From Platycnemis pennipes (lineage: Eukaryota; Arthropoda; Insecta; Odonata; Platycnemididae), in assembly GCA_933228895.1 (NCBI GenBank), contig OW121846.1, positions 9,269,915-9,333,914 on the forward strand: a DNA stretch of 64,000 nucleotides, written 5' to 3'. A program made the position numbers and the translations under genes. Shown in pieces: positions 1 through 11,369 of this stretch (positions are counted from its first letter, which is position 1; every line of letters starts with the position of its first letter). The notes under the pieces were generated by a model. It was not told the DNA's origin and ran no database searches. It saw only the letters and a program-made list of their open reading frames with translations.

Positions 1-1840
1 GTTCAGTAAATGGCAAACGAATATATTTTGTTATAAATAATTGACTCCTTTCAATGAAAACATCCCGGATGTCAGAAATAGACCAGTTGCCATGCATGAC
101 CCATAATCCAGCAAAATCTCAATTCCGGCATCACCTCGGTCCCGACTGTGCCAGATTAAAGATGCTCAACTTTAATAGATAAACATCGTGATATGTTTGA
201 TACAAGTGTCGGCATTTATATCTCAATGCTATTTGAATTCGTTTTGAGTCTTCTGATAAGGATTTGAAGCTCAAAACTTAAATTTACCAGAAAATTATGG
301 TAATTTTTGAAAATTACCATAATTTACCATGGTAATTTACCTCAATTGAAAATTACGGTAATTTACTCCTCTCTAGTCCTGGTCCCAGTGGTTACTATAA
401 GAACTTCATTAAAAAGTTTGACGCATGAACAGCAGCATTCAGGTGGGTATCCAGTATGCTACATTATAAATCATGAAGCTCTCCCCTGTGTAATGTGTCC
501 CAGAGCATCAATTACGGTTCTCTTGTCGGTAGGAGATGTCATTCAGCATCCCTGCATATCGTAAGCTACATCTCCATGGAATCATGGTCCCCGCACAGTA
601 CCAATCACAACAGTCCAGTAGTCTTCGGGAAGATATCAGCCCTCAATGGCATCATTAGAGTTTTTGTTTCACCCCAGGCCTTCATCATAATGGAAAGACA
701 AAAAGTAACTGCCAGTTGAATTCAGTGGGGCAGAACTGGGCAACCACGAAGTAAGTTTTGCCTGCGATTACTTTTCAAGCAGATGATGTTGAAGCCAATC
801 CAGAATATTTTTTAATATTATTTTGAAAGGATTTTACTGCTTTAATTCACTGCACTTAATTCGTAATAATGGCTAATATGCTTGTTTTTGTAAAATAGCA
901 AAAGGTTACTGTTATTTCAGGTTCATCTTTTTTCAATTTAATTTTCATTGAACTATCACCGATAAACGTGATATTTCTAGAATTTTATTACCTCAGTTTT
1001 TATTTAAATGATATCTAATGATTGAGGAAGTTCCAAGCTTCCATGCAATCAGGGTCATTGCAGGCTGATGGAATTCATGTTAAATAAAATGTTAAATGTG
1101 TTAACAAACTCATTTGAACTGCAAATATGACGGCTGTTTGGTGACAGTGAAAATATATGGACATCTATTAACATTTGGACAGTAATTAAACTGTTTCACG
1201 GGAGGGCGGTGCGAAAACTGAATGTTGAAAAGGAATCAGCTTGTGGAAAATGTTAATTCTATAGGCTGAAGTATTGTAGTCGAAATATCATGCAGAATCA
1301 TTTAAGAAAACATTACAGGTCCTACATGATGAAAAATGTTGAAAGATTTGTAGACACTACAAAAATGAATTAAAATAAATATCAGAAATAAAATTAGAAC
1401 CCACCATCTACCCTGTCACAATCAGGGATTCAAATCATATCACTAACACATAATTTAAAAGGGCACGTATGGCAGTATATAATGATCCTCTCTGAAATAT
1501 ACTGTAACAGCAGTGCACTGCCCTGTAATTGAGTTGTTTTTGAGGAATGTTATCCCTCATTTTCCAACTGACGGACTTCTTTACTTGTGAAAATGTTTAT
1601 TGAATATAAATATCCAGTGAGACTTCTGGAATATGGCATAAGAACTGTAAATTATTTTAAATACGTTCATAAAGGGGATTCCAGTTTCACTTTTACGCTA
1701 GCCTTTTAATTAAATTTTTACAAATTTCACAATGTTCAAGTAACTGATGCTTCATAAATGTCAACAACGGTCTCAGTGATTTACTCATCAATCAATCCTA
1801 AAGTGAAATTGGAAATTTTCCGCTAAGTCGTCAGAACCAT
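1..1840. other. Gene-free AT-rich stretch
   Basis: No protein or RNA gene is recognisable. The only structured element is the short perfect hairpin at 294-323. The short reading frames here show no family resemblance. Upstream sequence from about 1,840 may begin the hAT relic described next. Confidence 0.6.
294..323. repeat. Perfect 14-bp-arm hairpin
   Basis: The arm ATTATGGTAATTTT is followed by a 2-nt loop and its exact reverse complement. Related GGTAATTT/AAATTACC words continue to about 370, so this looks like the palindromic end or centre of a short AT-rich foldback repeat. No coding context. Confidence 0.6.
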
Positions 1841-1842
1841 AA

Positions 1843-2382
1843 TTGCCATGCAGCTATCCTGGGGTACAAAATGCGAAAATCTCCTTTCAACAGAGAACTG
1901 TAATTGACACCCAGCTTGTAATAAAGAATCAATATGAAGTAGAAGAAGAAATCGAATCTCAAGCAGGTGAATTCAGACCTCAGACAGCAGATGAAGACTT
2001 TCTGTCGAGTAATGAAACAGACGGTTATGATCCACTTTAAGATGGATGCACATATAAAATGATCAGAACAAAACATTAAGATGTTGATCCAAAAAAATAA
2101 GGAAAACAGTTCCTTCAAAAATATGCGATTGAAAAATTTGGTGAGGAAAGAGCTCTTGTTATTGACATAACAACTTGATGGAACACTTTATTTGACATGA
2201 TCGAACATTTTCTAATGCTAAAAACTCGCATGATGAAGGTCTTAATTGAGCTTAATTCTGAAATATCATTCAATGAGTGTGAATATGAACTTGCTTCTTC
2301 TATTTTTGCAACACTGAAGCCAGTGAAAATTACTGTGGAGGCATTTTGCCGAATGGATCCAAATCTTTTGAAGTGTGAGGGG
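1843..2382 (+). pseudogene. hAT transposase relic, central part
   Basis: The best part is 2,103-2,382, which reads across one stop as a hAT transposase catalytic-domain segment: a degraded WNTLFDMIEHFL block, then LNSEISFNECEYELASSIF and an LKPVKITVEAFCR block, the usual order in hobo/Ac-type transposases. The weak stretch from 1,843 may be the preceding part of the same protein (QKYAIEKFGEERALV just upstream of the block). It ends in a poly-G tract at about 2,380. There are several stops and no start, so it is a dead copy. The C-terminal hAT piece at 10.8-11.2 kb, on the same strand, could be its missing end, split by later insertions; that is inference only. Confidence 0.68.
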
Positions 2383-3130
2383 GGAGGGGGGGGGGGCAAT
2401 ATCTGCCAATATGCTACATGATGTTGTATTGGTGGTATGGTGGTGGTATATCATTTAATAATTGGGGGGGGGGTTCTCACCCAGAAAATTGTAAAAATAT
2501 GAAAAAAATAATGGTGAATTTGCATGCAAGTTTTTCTGGTTTTCAGCATATTTTCACATTTTCAATATTTATACTATTTGACTATTGATTTATGACTTAG
2601 GCAGCAAAACACTTTGGTTTACCTTCGTTCAGAGACATTTTGATTTCTTTCCTGAACATCTTACTCTTACTTGTAGTTAATATGACCAAACTACTACACT
2701 GTTTTACGCTACTCTGAACTACTTAAAAAGGTATTGTCATCGACAGTAAAGTAGTAGAATTTTGGAAAGTTGAGCTTAATGCTTTGTGATATTCACTAAA
2801 AAGCAAAATAACATGATTATGAGAATACTTTGTAGTTAATAAGAACTTAGGGCAAAGGTTCTGACAGAAGTAATAAACTTATCCTATAACGATAATTTAT
2901 AATTTATGCCTAAATTCATGAAAGACTAAGAAAGTAAAAGCACAAAATAATAAGTATTCAGAAATTTAATTACAACTCTTTTACAAACTACATGCATTCT
3001 AAATAATGACTTGTAACTGTAATCTTCTTTTTTCCTCCTTTAGCGTAACGTTCAAGCACCATGTCAACATTTACATCAATATCTTTATGGATAAATAAAA
3101 GACATAAGCCATTCAATCTTTCCTTAACCA
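2383..3130. other. Gene-free stretch with poly-G tracts
   Basis: Contains two long G runs (about 2,380-2,395 and 2,464-2,475) and AT-rich sequence. Poly-G/C runs like these occur at the ends of the transposon type seen at 5,181-5,227, so this may hold a decayed transposon end. Nothing codes here. Confidence 0.4.
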
Positions 3131-3137
3131 TTCGGGT

Positions 3138-5227
3138 TCATAACCATGATTTAACAAGATTAAGGTTGCTGAATGACCTTTCAGCTCTTGCAACACTGGT
3201 TGGCCGTGTAATAAGAATTTTCAATAAATTTCTTACGGTGGGAAATATATCTTCATCACAGCTCTTCAACCACTTACAGTAACCGGAACTTTCTTCCCTT
3301 CCTATTTCTCTCTCAGCCACTTTGTTTTCCAAATGTTTATTTCCCCATCAATTGCAACATCAGATTGAACAGGTAGAAGTTGTTTGAAGATCCTAACAAC
3401 TTTCTGAAGCCTATCTTTGACATTTACTTTTTCATTTGCAGTAGAGGTGCTGGAGTTCAGAGTGCGTACAGGCAACAATATATTTAGATCAAAACACATT
3501 AAGGTGTCTTGGGAAAACCGTGTCTGAAGATCAACAATGACAATGTCCAGAAGTGGATTGTACATGGATCTTCTGTAGTAGTCTACAATGGGGTCATTTA
3601 CCATATTTTTTTATTGCCGAATATGATAGAGTTTGTAAAATAAAAAGACCCATATTTTTCCGTTTTTTTGGTCCGTCAATTATTTCTAGAGTTATAAGCG
3701 GCAAAAAACTGATGTTTTTAACCCTTTTGGAAAAGTGGGTGTGGTGCAACCTCTGACGTATATCGACTTCATCCAAAGAGCAGTCAAGGACGGGAGGAAA
3801 ATGACGTCAATGTTATCACAGCAGCTTTTTCGGTGTACGTCACCTTTTGCTTATTTTAATTTTTTATTTATGAGTGAATGGTTGTAGTTAGAAGATTGAT
3901 TTTTTGACTAAAATTCTTTTTTCGTTTTAATCTAACAATTTCGTACACAAAATTGCGATCCTGGTTCCGAGTAAACGCCCCCATTGTGTCAGCGTCATGG
4001 CTTTCTCTGTGATGTTGCTTCTTCACGATTCTTGGAATTACTAGTTGTACTTCCAGCTTTTCGGCAGTGGCTTTGGCCTCACAATATATCTCTGTAAAGG
4101 ACTCATCGCAGTTTTTTCTACTGTCCTTCAAAGATGTCAGGGTATCTTGTACAGCATTAGAAGCCTTGTTTAGGTCTATGGCTGGCATTTGGAGTAACTT
4201 ACTCAGAGGAAGCGTTCTTTTCAAAATGTCAATCAAACACATGAAAAATAAAATCTGTGTTAGTCACTGAGTCAATGTATAGTGCAGCCTTTTTGGTCGA
4301 TTCAGACTCCTTCCATTCACTTATTTCTGTGAAGGCTGACCTCCTAAGAATGAATTCATAATGGCATTTCTTTTGGATGACCGATTGAAAAACGAATTAA
4401 ATTCATTTATTATTACAACAGCATTTTTGTAGGTTTGTATTTTGGTTGACTTCGAAAGAGAATTATTCAAGGCATGGTTGTAGCATGGTAGCCGTTTTGA
4501 ATTGACCGCCTCTCTTTGGATCTCTGTAATACTACCGACTTCTTCCGAAGTGAAAACAGATGCTCCATCTGTACCGATTCCTACACAGAGACTCAAATCT
4601 AAACCCAGTTCTTTGACACTTTCTAAAAATATTTTACCAAGAGTCTTCCCAGCAAGATCTGTTTCCGTCTTTTCTGTCAATCGCACATCATATCAGCAGC
4701 AGACTTGTATGCATCAATGAATGTAATGAAATCTTCCCTTCTTTGTACAGATACCTTATAATCAAGGCAATTTGTTGAGACAGATCAGGTGTTTCGTCGA
4801 ACAGTATTGACCAATATTTAGCTTCATAAATTCGTTTTAGGATTTCTTACCTTATTTATTCCCGGCAACATTCTATCAATAAATTTTGAGTATTTTTACT
4901 AATATAGTTAGCACGGGACGATGCACTTTTTAGGTGTTTCTCAAGTATTTTGTCACCTGCATCTACCCTGAACTGCAACAGGGCTTTGAAATTACCTTGG
5001 TTTACAGCTGAGGCCACAGGATTAATGGGGCTGTGATCCCTATACCCCTTAGAGGTATGTTCTGACGTCCAAGCAAGATAATGGTTTTAATAATAGGCCT
5101 CAGCCTTTCACGATTTTCGGTGACTTGACGAAGACGTTCAGTACCTACATACTTGATTGACTACCTCTTTGTTTTTTTCTCGGGGGGGGCAATTGCCCCC
5201 TGTGCCCCCCCCCTGGATCCGCCACTG
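3138..5227 (-). pseudogene. hAT transposase relic (ZMYM1 / DUF4371 type)
   Basis: Read on the minus strand, fragments fall in the order expected for the DUF4371-type hAT transposase: [11 protein letters not shown] near 5,060, [14 protein letters not shown] and SANYIS-like text, an ILFDETPDLSQQ segment near 4,790, GIGTDGASVF and LPCYNHALNNSLSKS (4,686-4,321), a long linker (4,242-3,868; 3,604-3,302), and the C-terminal dimerisation motif AERSFSNLNLVKS (about 3,190). Several frameshifts and stops break it, and 3,605-3,866 looks like inserted, non-coding DNA. A hAT-like terminus lies at 5,227. Family assignment rests on motif order; the copy is certainly non-functional. Confidence 0.8.
5181..5227 (-). 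repeat. hAT-like terminal repeat with G/C run
   Basis: On the minus strand the sequence begins CAGTGGCGGATCCAG and runs into a long G tract, then CAATTGCCCCCC. CAGTGGCGGAT is a common type of hAT inverted terminus in invertebrates. It lies immediately upstream of the DUF4371-type relic on the same strand, so it is probably that element's 5' end with the N-terminal coding region deleted. Confidence 0.55.
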
Positions 5228-5826
5228 ATACAGAATTGGGGAATAATATGAAAACTGCCTTGCAGAATCAAATACTGAAGAGACGAACTGATTTATCAGG
5301 GGTTTTGCAGCATCATCACTGTGGTTCACGGGCAAGTGGCCATTATTTGGGGAATTCATATTCTGTGCTAACATTACTGAACCTAAAAAAAATTGTCAAA
5401 GAAAACTTTGATAATTATATCATCATCATCAGTCAACAATCCTAGGATTGGTTTGACGCAGCCCTCCACTCGATTCTTCTATCGGCCCACCTCTTCATAT
5501 TGACGTAGCTCCTCTCTTTTATATCCTTCACAACTTGCTCCACATAACTCATACAAGGCCTGCCTTTTCCATTCTTCCTGTTCACTTTTCCCTCGACGAT
5601 TGTCTTCATCAGGCCATTGCGCCTTAAGATGTGGCCTATTAAGTTGTTCCGTCTTCTTTTTAAGGTTTTCAGTAGAGATCTCTTCTCTCCCACTCTTCTA
5701 AGACTTCTTCGTTGGTCACTTGATCGATCCATTTTATCTTCATCATTCTTCAGTAGCACCACATTTCAAATGCTTCCAGCCTGGACTTCTCTGATGCTAT
5801 TATTGTCCATTATTCACTCCCATATA

Positions 5827-7332
5827 CAGTGGAATCCCGGTAACGAGTGCTCATAATCCCTCGGAAATCACTCGCTAAATCGAGCACTCGTTATATCCGA
5901 TGGTGTTGAAAAAACCCACCCAATTCTCATAGTCGTTTGTATTTACAGTTTTTCTTTTGTTTCCGTGGTATTTGACAAAGGTAAACAGCAAAAAAGTCAT
6001 TTCAGGCACAATCTGGTAGAATATCAACATATTTCATGAAAGAAACAGGACATTTTCCATTATATAAAATATTAATTCCCCTAGTTTCGATGTTTTTCTT
6101 CCAGTTCTTCTATTTTTCGATCGCCGAAGAAAGCTGTAAAGACAGCGTAACTAGTCGGAATTAAAATATTGGGTGTACTGTGGAAGTTTTTGGATAATAT
6201 TGCGAATATGTCATGACGATAATATCAGCTTTGTCGAGTTTTCAAATGTTAACCAGTACGTCCATCAGTTGGGAAAATTGGCCTGAAGGTTCACTCTAAT
6301 GCGGAATGTTTCGGGGGTCGTAGATATTTTTCAAGCTTAAGCGAAGGCCAACCTACGGCTGTCTTTTTCCGACACGATTAACTGGAGCAATATCACGATA
6401 ATTCATCGGGCGCGTTTGAACGAGCGCAATATCACGATCTTTTATCGCGATATTTATCGTGATAATATATAGTGATATTTTATCGGGGCGCGATATCATG
6501 ATATTTTATCGCGATATTTATCATGGTCACGATATTTATCGTGATGTTTATCGTGATAGTTATCGCAATACCTATTTATAGCGATATTTATCGCACCCCG
6601 ATATCTTATCGCACCCCGATATCTTATCGTGCCCCGACATCTTATCGTGCCCCGACATCTTATCGTGCCCCGACATCTTATCGTGCCCCGACATCTTATC
6701 GTGCCCCGACATCTTATCGTGCCCCGACATCTTATCGTGCCCCGACATCTTATCGTGCCACGACATCTTGTCGTGCCCCGATATCTTATCGTGCCCCGAT
6801 AACATATCGGGCCACGATAAGACGATGTTTATCGTCACGCTGAGTTATCGTTATCGCCACCTTATGATATGCTAAAATTATTGTATCCCGATATTGAATT
6901 ATCAGTATCGCCCATGCCTACACCTAACTCCCTCTCCTAATCTCATCTTGCTCGTCGTCTGCCCACTCCCACTGATAACTGGGCCTAAGAAAAGAAGAAC
7001 GTAAAATGGGGGCGCGCAGAGCGTACTGAAGGCCGTAAATCGTAAATGTTTGGACATGACTGGCTTTAGGTGTTGTAGATATGGCACACATCTTGTATTT
7101 TTAGTTTAATTAGCAGATAATACAAAACACAATAGTTTACTTTTGATAGGCGGTGCATCGCCCTCGAGAGATATCTGTCGTAATACCGAGCGTATAGCGT
7201 GGAAGGAACTGGCCTCGCTATATCCGCTTAATTTTACACGTAAAACATAGGCCTTTTGGCGGTACAAAGACAATCACTCGCTATAACGCGATTCTCGCAA
7301 TAAGCCGTACTCACTATACCGGGCTTCTACTG
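5827..7332. mobile_element. Non-autonomous pogo/Tigger-like DNA transposon
   Basis: The ends are imperfect inverted repeats: the left starts CAGTGGAATCCCGGTAACGA, and the right, reverse-complemented, starts CAGTAGAAGCCCGGTATAGT. Both are flanked by TA, as in Tc1/mariner-superfamily insertions, and the CAGTAGAA...CGGT terminus is typical of the pogo/Tigger group. Removing it rejoins the LINE at the position expected from the related LINE copy near 62,950, which supports the exact ends. At 1.5 kb it has no recognisable transposase; the interior is mostly ATCG-rich repeats, including the 18-bp minisatellite. Confidence 0.82.
6589..6821. repeat. 18-bp minisatellite, about 13 copies
   Basis: Tandem units of 18 bp, consensus TATCGTGCCCCGACATCT, run twelve full times with a partial thirteenth. 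The first two and last three units differ (CGCACC, GATATC variants), while the central seven are nearly identical, the usual pattern of recent central expansion. Because 18 is divisible by three, an artefactual long reading frame (SYRAPT repeats) results. Flanking sequence (6,400-6,590, 6,820-6,900) is made of related CGATATTTATCG words. Confidence 0.93.
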
Positions 7333-7547
7333 TAGTAGAATGCTCCAGATGCGTGTTCTAATGAAATGTTTCCTCACTTCAACGCTTGTATTTGCAAGGA
7401 GAATCTTCTTCTGGTAAAATGCCCTTTTAGCTTGGGCAATTCTACTGGCAATTTCTCTTTTATCTTGTCCATTGCTGGTTACTCGGCTTCCCAGGTAACA
7501 GAACTCTTCCACCTCCTCGATTTTTTGTTTTCCTAGTTTAACATTGG

Positions 7548-7845
7548 TCCTGGCTTCCTTTCTCCTACTGCATACCCATACCTTAGTTTCCTTTTTACTG
7601 ATATTCAGATGATATCTGGTCATTGTTCTATCCATATTTCCTAGTGTCTTATTTAAATCTCCTTCTGTTTCTGCCATGACTGCTATGTCACCGGCATCCT
7701 GGCTTCCTTTCTCCTACTGCATACCCATACCTTAGTTTTCTTTTTATCGATATCCAGATGATATCTGGTCATTGTTCTATCCATATTTCCTAGTGTCTTC
7801 TTTAAATCTCCTTCTGTTTCTGCCATGACTGCTATGTCATCGGCA
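7548..7845. repeat. 149-bp tandem duplication inside the LINE
   Basis: A stretch of LINE sequence (starting TCCTGGCTTCCTTTCTCC) is repeated head to tail with a 149-bp offset; the second copy starts at 7,697. The two copies differ at only a few positions, so the duplication happened after the LINE inserted. Confidence 0.85.
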
Positions 7846-7937
7846 AATCATAGCATGCTAATTTTCTCACCCGTGGACATTCACTCCCGGAGACTTCTCT
7901 TTTGACTTCTTGGATGGCTTTTCGGTGCAGACATTGA

Positions 7938-8237
7938 ATTGTAAATGAAACTTTAGATACTTTGTAGTTTTCCACACTTTTTTATTTCAACTCTACCAGT
8001 TTCGATAAACAACAAGATATGGCAGTTATTCCACAGGTTTTTATTAGTGGTACAACGCGTTTCAGCGGTTAAGCCATCATCAGGTACGCCTCGCCGGACA
8101 CAGTTACGTTCTACCAGTTTCTACGTCTCAGCATCATTTTCAAGAGCAGTCTTGAAAATGACGCTGAGACATTGAAACCAGTAGAGGTGAAATAAAAAAA
8201 TGGAAAACTACAAAGTATCTAAAGTTTTATTTACAAT
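7938..8237. mobile_element. 300-bp foldback element with hammerhead-like core
   Basis: Long inverted arms (left from ATTGTAAATGAAACTTTAGA, right ending in its near-complement ATTTACAAT) enclose a spacer with a second smaller hairpin (about 8,127-8,170, CTTGAAAATGA.GCTGAGAC words). It interrupts the LINE reading frame. On the minus strand of the spacer (8,087-8,050) lies a hammerhead-ribozyme-like core, described separately. No protein is coded. Similar foldbacks occur near 24.8 and 51.4 kb. Confidence 0.72.
8050..8087 (-). ncRNA. Hammerhead-ribozyme-like core
   Basis: Minus strand: GTAC (8,087-8,084), CTGATGA (8,083-8,077), a 13-nt segment, GAA (8,063-8,061), then ACGCGT and T at 8,054, then GTAC (8,053-8,050). 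The two GTAC blocks pair as a perfect 4-bp stem I exactly flanking the core, and AC/GT closes a minimal stem III, the geometry of short-stem-III hammerheads known from Penelope-like elements. Weak points: stem II pairs poorly (GGC with GCT), and there is one extra nucleotide after CTGATGA. Activity is unproven. Confidence 0.45.
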
Positions 8238-10235
8238 GAAAGTGTTCCACAAAGTGAGCTCGTTGACGATGGATTTTATGGACACTGAATAGTACGGGAG
8301 ACAAGGCACAGCCTTGCCTCACTCCTTTCTTTAAGCTTGCTTCTGTTCTGCTGGGTCCTGATTTCATTACAGCCACCTGATTTTCATGCAAGCTGTGGAT
8401 AACTCGTCAGTCATTGTATGATACTCCAATTTCAGAATATTCAGCCTCAAATTCCAATCCATGTTGTCAAATGCCTTCTCCTAATCTACAAATGCAACGA
8501 ACGTTGGTAGATTCTTCTCTATTCTCTTCTCTATAAGTAGCCTGAGGGCCAAAATTGCTTTTCTTGTGCCCTTGTTTCTTCTGAACCCGAATTGGTCCTC
8601 ATCCAGGAACTCCTCAGCTTTTCGCTCTATTCTTCTATAGATGATTCTGGTCGATATCTTCGAGGCATATGTTGTCAGGCTTATGGTCCTAAAATATTTA
8701 CAGTTCTCAGCTCTCATCTTTTTGGCAATAGGGATGGTGATGTTCTTCTCAAAGTCCGTGGGTATCTCTCCTGTAGAGTACATATTGCATATGGTTTTGT
8801 GCAGCTTAGTAAATGTTTTCTCTCGGGCATTTTTAATTAGTTCGGCAGGAATATCATCTATTCCCGAAGTCTTATTTATCCTCAGATCCCTTACATCTGC
8901 ATCAAATTCTGATCTTAAGATTGGGGCTTCCAAATCATCCTTACGGACTTCATTTTCCTCTTCGATTACTTCCACTCTAAGATAGTTTCCATTGCACAAC
9001 TCTTCCAAGTATTTCTTCCACATTTTCACTTTATCCTCATGTTCAATTAAGAGTTCATCATGCCTGTCCCTGATGCTGTTACATCTTGCAGCCCGCTCCT
9101 TGAAGTGATTATTCACCATCCAGTAGGCAACTTTCACATTATATTTGCAAGGTTGCTTTGTGCATCTTCGCATAGATCCTTCAATCATTTTCCCTAGCTT
9201 TTCTTGCTTTAAAGTTTATTTCATTCCTGATTCTTATGTAGCGAAGCTGCCCTTCTTCAGTTTCCACATTTTTATATTTTCTTTTCTCTTCGATCAATTC
9301 TAAGACTTCCTCTGTAATCCATGGCTTCTTCTTGACGACTTTTCTTATCCCCAGAACTTCTTTTGCTGCTTCCAGTAGCCCGATTTTGATTGTTTTCCCA
9401 TCCTTTTTCTACTGATTTCACAGTTAAATCCTCTTCTATTTTGTTTTCTGCTGCTTTCTGAAAGGCAAGCCGTTGTTGAGATTCCTTTAGTTTCTCTACT
9501 TGCCATACATTCTTCATTGATTTCTTCAATTTCTTTCGTTTTAAGTGGAATTTCATCATCATTAAGTTGTGGTCACCGTTAATATCTGCTCCCAGGTAGG
9601 TTTTGCAGTTCTTCACCTGGTTTCTGAACCTCTGCTTCACTAAAATGAAGTCAATTTGAATTCTTCTTCCGTCTCCGGGCATTTTCCAGGTGTATCTTCT
9701 CCGTTGGTGGTTTTTAAACAATGTGTTTGCCACCACCAACTTGTGTTGTGTGCAGAATTCTATAACTCTTTCTCCTCTCTCATTTCAATTTCCCAAGCCA
9801 TATTTTCCCATTATTCTTCCATCTTTACCTTCGCCAATGGCAGCGTTTCAATCTCCTAAAATAATAACTTTTCTTCTTTTACATGCTTTATTACTTCCGT
9901 GATATCCTCATAGATGTCTTCCACTTCTTCATCTTCGTAGTCTGATTTAGGCATGTAAATTTGTACCACAATGGTATCTGTAGGCTTGGTCTCAATCTTC
10001 ACCATTATAATCCTCTCACTGTACTGCAGGAAGCTCTTCACGTGCAATTCTGCACTCTTCCTGAGCATTATGCCTACTCCAGCATTACCATTTTTTGATC
10101 CAGTGTGAATAATCCTATAACTTCCACTCCACAAATCTCCTCCTTTGGGCCACTGCATTTCATTGACTCCTTATATGTTGACGTCCATTCTTTGCATTTC
10201 CTCCTTAAGGTTCTCCAATCTCCCTCAGGTCCAAA

Positions 10236-10790
10236 ATGATCGCAGATCGCCAGGAGATCTGAATGGGGGACTATTTTACCTCCTGAATATTTTACTCGAG
10301 GGGATTCCATCACGTCATGATAACAAAAAAGCAGTGCAGTAGCTGTGACTCCTCGGGGTAACAATGTGGTGGTTTCCCCTTGCCTTCCACATCGCAGTAC
10401 TACAGCCGTTAAAGTAAATGTTACCATGCCCTTAGTGAAATGAGTGTCGCTGTACTGACCACTGTGATCTCCACCTTCACTCATGTGAAAAGAGCTGCTG
10501 CCCTCTCCTCTGGGTGCTAGGAAGCATAATTGTTGGCGGCCTCCCGTCGTCAAGTCATGTCATCTTCACAGGTTCTGTATCATTTAAAGGCCTATCTTAC
10601 CCAATGATAAACCAATACCACCTCGGAGTTCTTCCGCTTTTTGTCCATGGCTGCTTATTCCACAAGTTAACTCACTTATCTTGCAGCTAACCTCTATATC
10701 TAGAGGTCGACCCACCATCCGCAACCTGGTGGCTTTAAGCTCAGCCCTAGTTCATAATTATAATGTCACTAAATATTTGAATCAGCGAAC
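10236..10790. other. LINE 5' leader or unclassified sequence
   Basis: Directly upstream (minus-strand sense) of the LINE endonuclease. It may be the LINE 5' region, since the reading frames are open but show no conserved domain. No host gene is recognisable. Confidence 0.4.
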
Positions 10791-11200
10791 ATGGAAGAAG
10801 AACAAGCTTCTTTAGTATCAAAAAGTCAATATATTGATGGCTTGCATAGTGAGAGAGAGTCTGCTGCTAAACATTCAGAGAGTGGTTCACTTTGTTCGGA
10901 TGAGCTAAAGAAGGAACTTGATCCCGTCATTACCCAATATTTGATTCCACCCTCACAGTATCCTCCGAGCTGCAGTTCAAAGGACCTAGAATTATTAATA
11001 GTTCAAAAGCTAGAGAATTTCCGTGAAAGTGGACGGAGAGGAGAAAATATGCTAATTATTTATGAGCACTTACTAGCTATTCCACCCACTAGTGTTGAAT
11101 TAGAAAGGGCTTTTTCATCAGAGGGTTTGCTTTGCAATAAATATAGGTAAAGAATGAGTGACAGGACATTATACACACTTTGTTTTTAAGAGCATATTTT
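10791..11200 (+). pseudogene. hAT transposase relic, C-terminal dimerisation domain
   Basis: The 119-codon frame ends in IPPTSVELERAFSSEGLLCN, the hallmark hAT C-terminal dimerisation motif (normally SA.SE R.FS..G). After its stop, the next codons (MSDRTLYTLCF) still match the usual continuation (LSD.TL..LCFL), so a stop has arisen inside the domain. It lacks the catalytic regions. It might be the separated end of the relic at 1.8-2.4 kb, which has the same strand and no overlap. Confidence 0.8.
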
Positions 11201-11369
11201 AAAAAATTGTACGTAACTTTTAAGCGAGGATAACCTAATTCTAGAGTTTGCTTGATTTTTTTAAAGTCTACAATTTCTTTTTATTTAAGAGCAATTGCTA
11301 TATTATTTGTGCTTCACTTTTTTCATCTCCCAAGAAAAACTGTATTGTTTTACGTTTTAGTAAAAAGAT

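Larger units (their letters stand above)
5418..10235 (-). pseudogene. RTE-like LINE (endonuclease + reverse transcriptase), interrupted
   Basis: On the minus strand, from high to low coordinates: apurinic-type endonuclease start (MQWPKGGDLWSG, then GVGIMLRKSAELH, ERIIMVKIET, VVQIYMPKSDY; 10,158-9,856), endonuclease end (RRRYTWKMPGD, IDFILVKQRFR, GDHNLMMMK; 9,739-9,272), reverse transcriptase (TSGIDDIPAELI, DEDQFGFRRNKGTR, FVAFVD; 9,188-8,481), a late RT/thumb part (VEEFCYLGSRV; 7,677-7,327), and the C-terminal LIGHILRRNG / GKVNRKNGKGRP segment (5,762-5,442). The 3' end is followed by a short ATC repeat (5,420-5,432), like RTE tails. Stops and shifts are frequent. It is broken by the TA-flanked element at 5,827-7,332 and the foldback at 7,938-8,237. 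The same family recurs at 62.6-64 kb. Confidence 0.85.

Noticed and set aside
6589..6821. CRISPR-like array
   Set aside because: Units are contiguous with no spacers, inside a eukaryotic transposon.
6523..6843. 106-codon frame with SYRAPT hexapeptide repeats
   Set aside because: It is an automatic result of the 18-bp minisatellite; the opposite strand is equally open.
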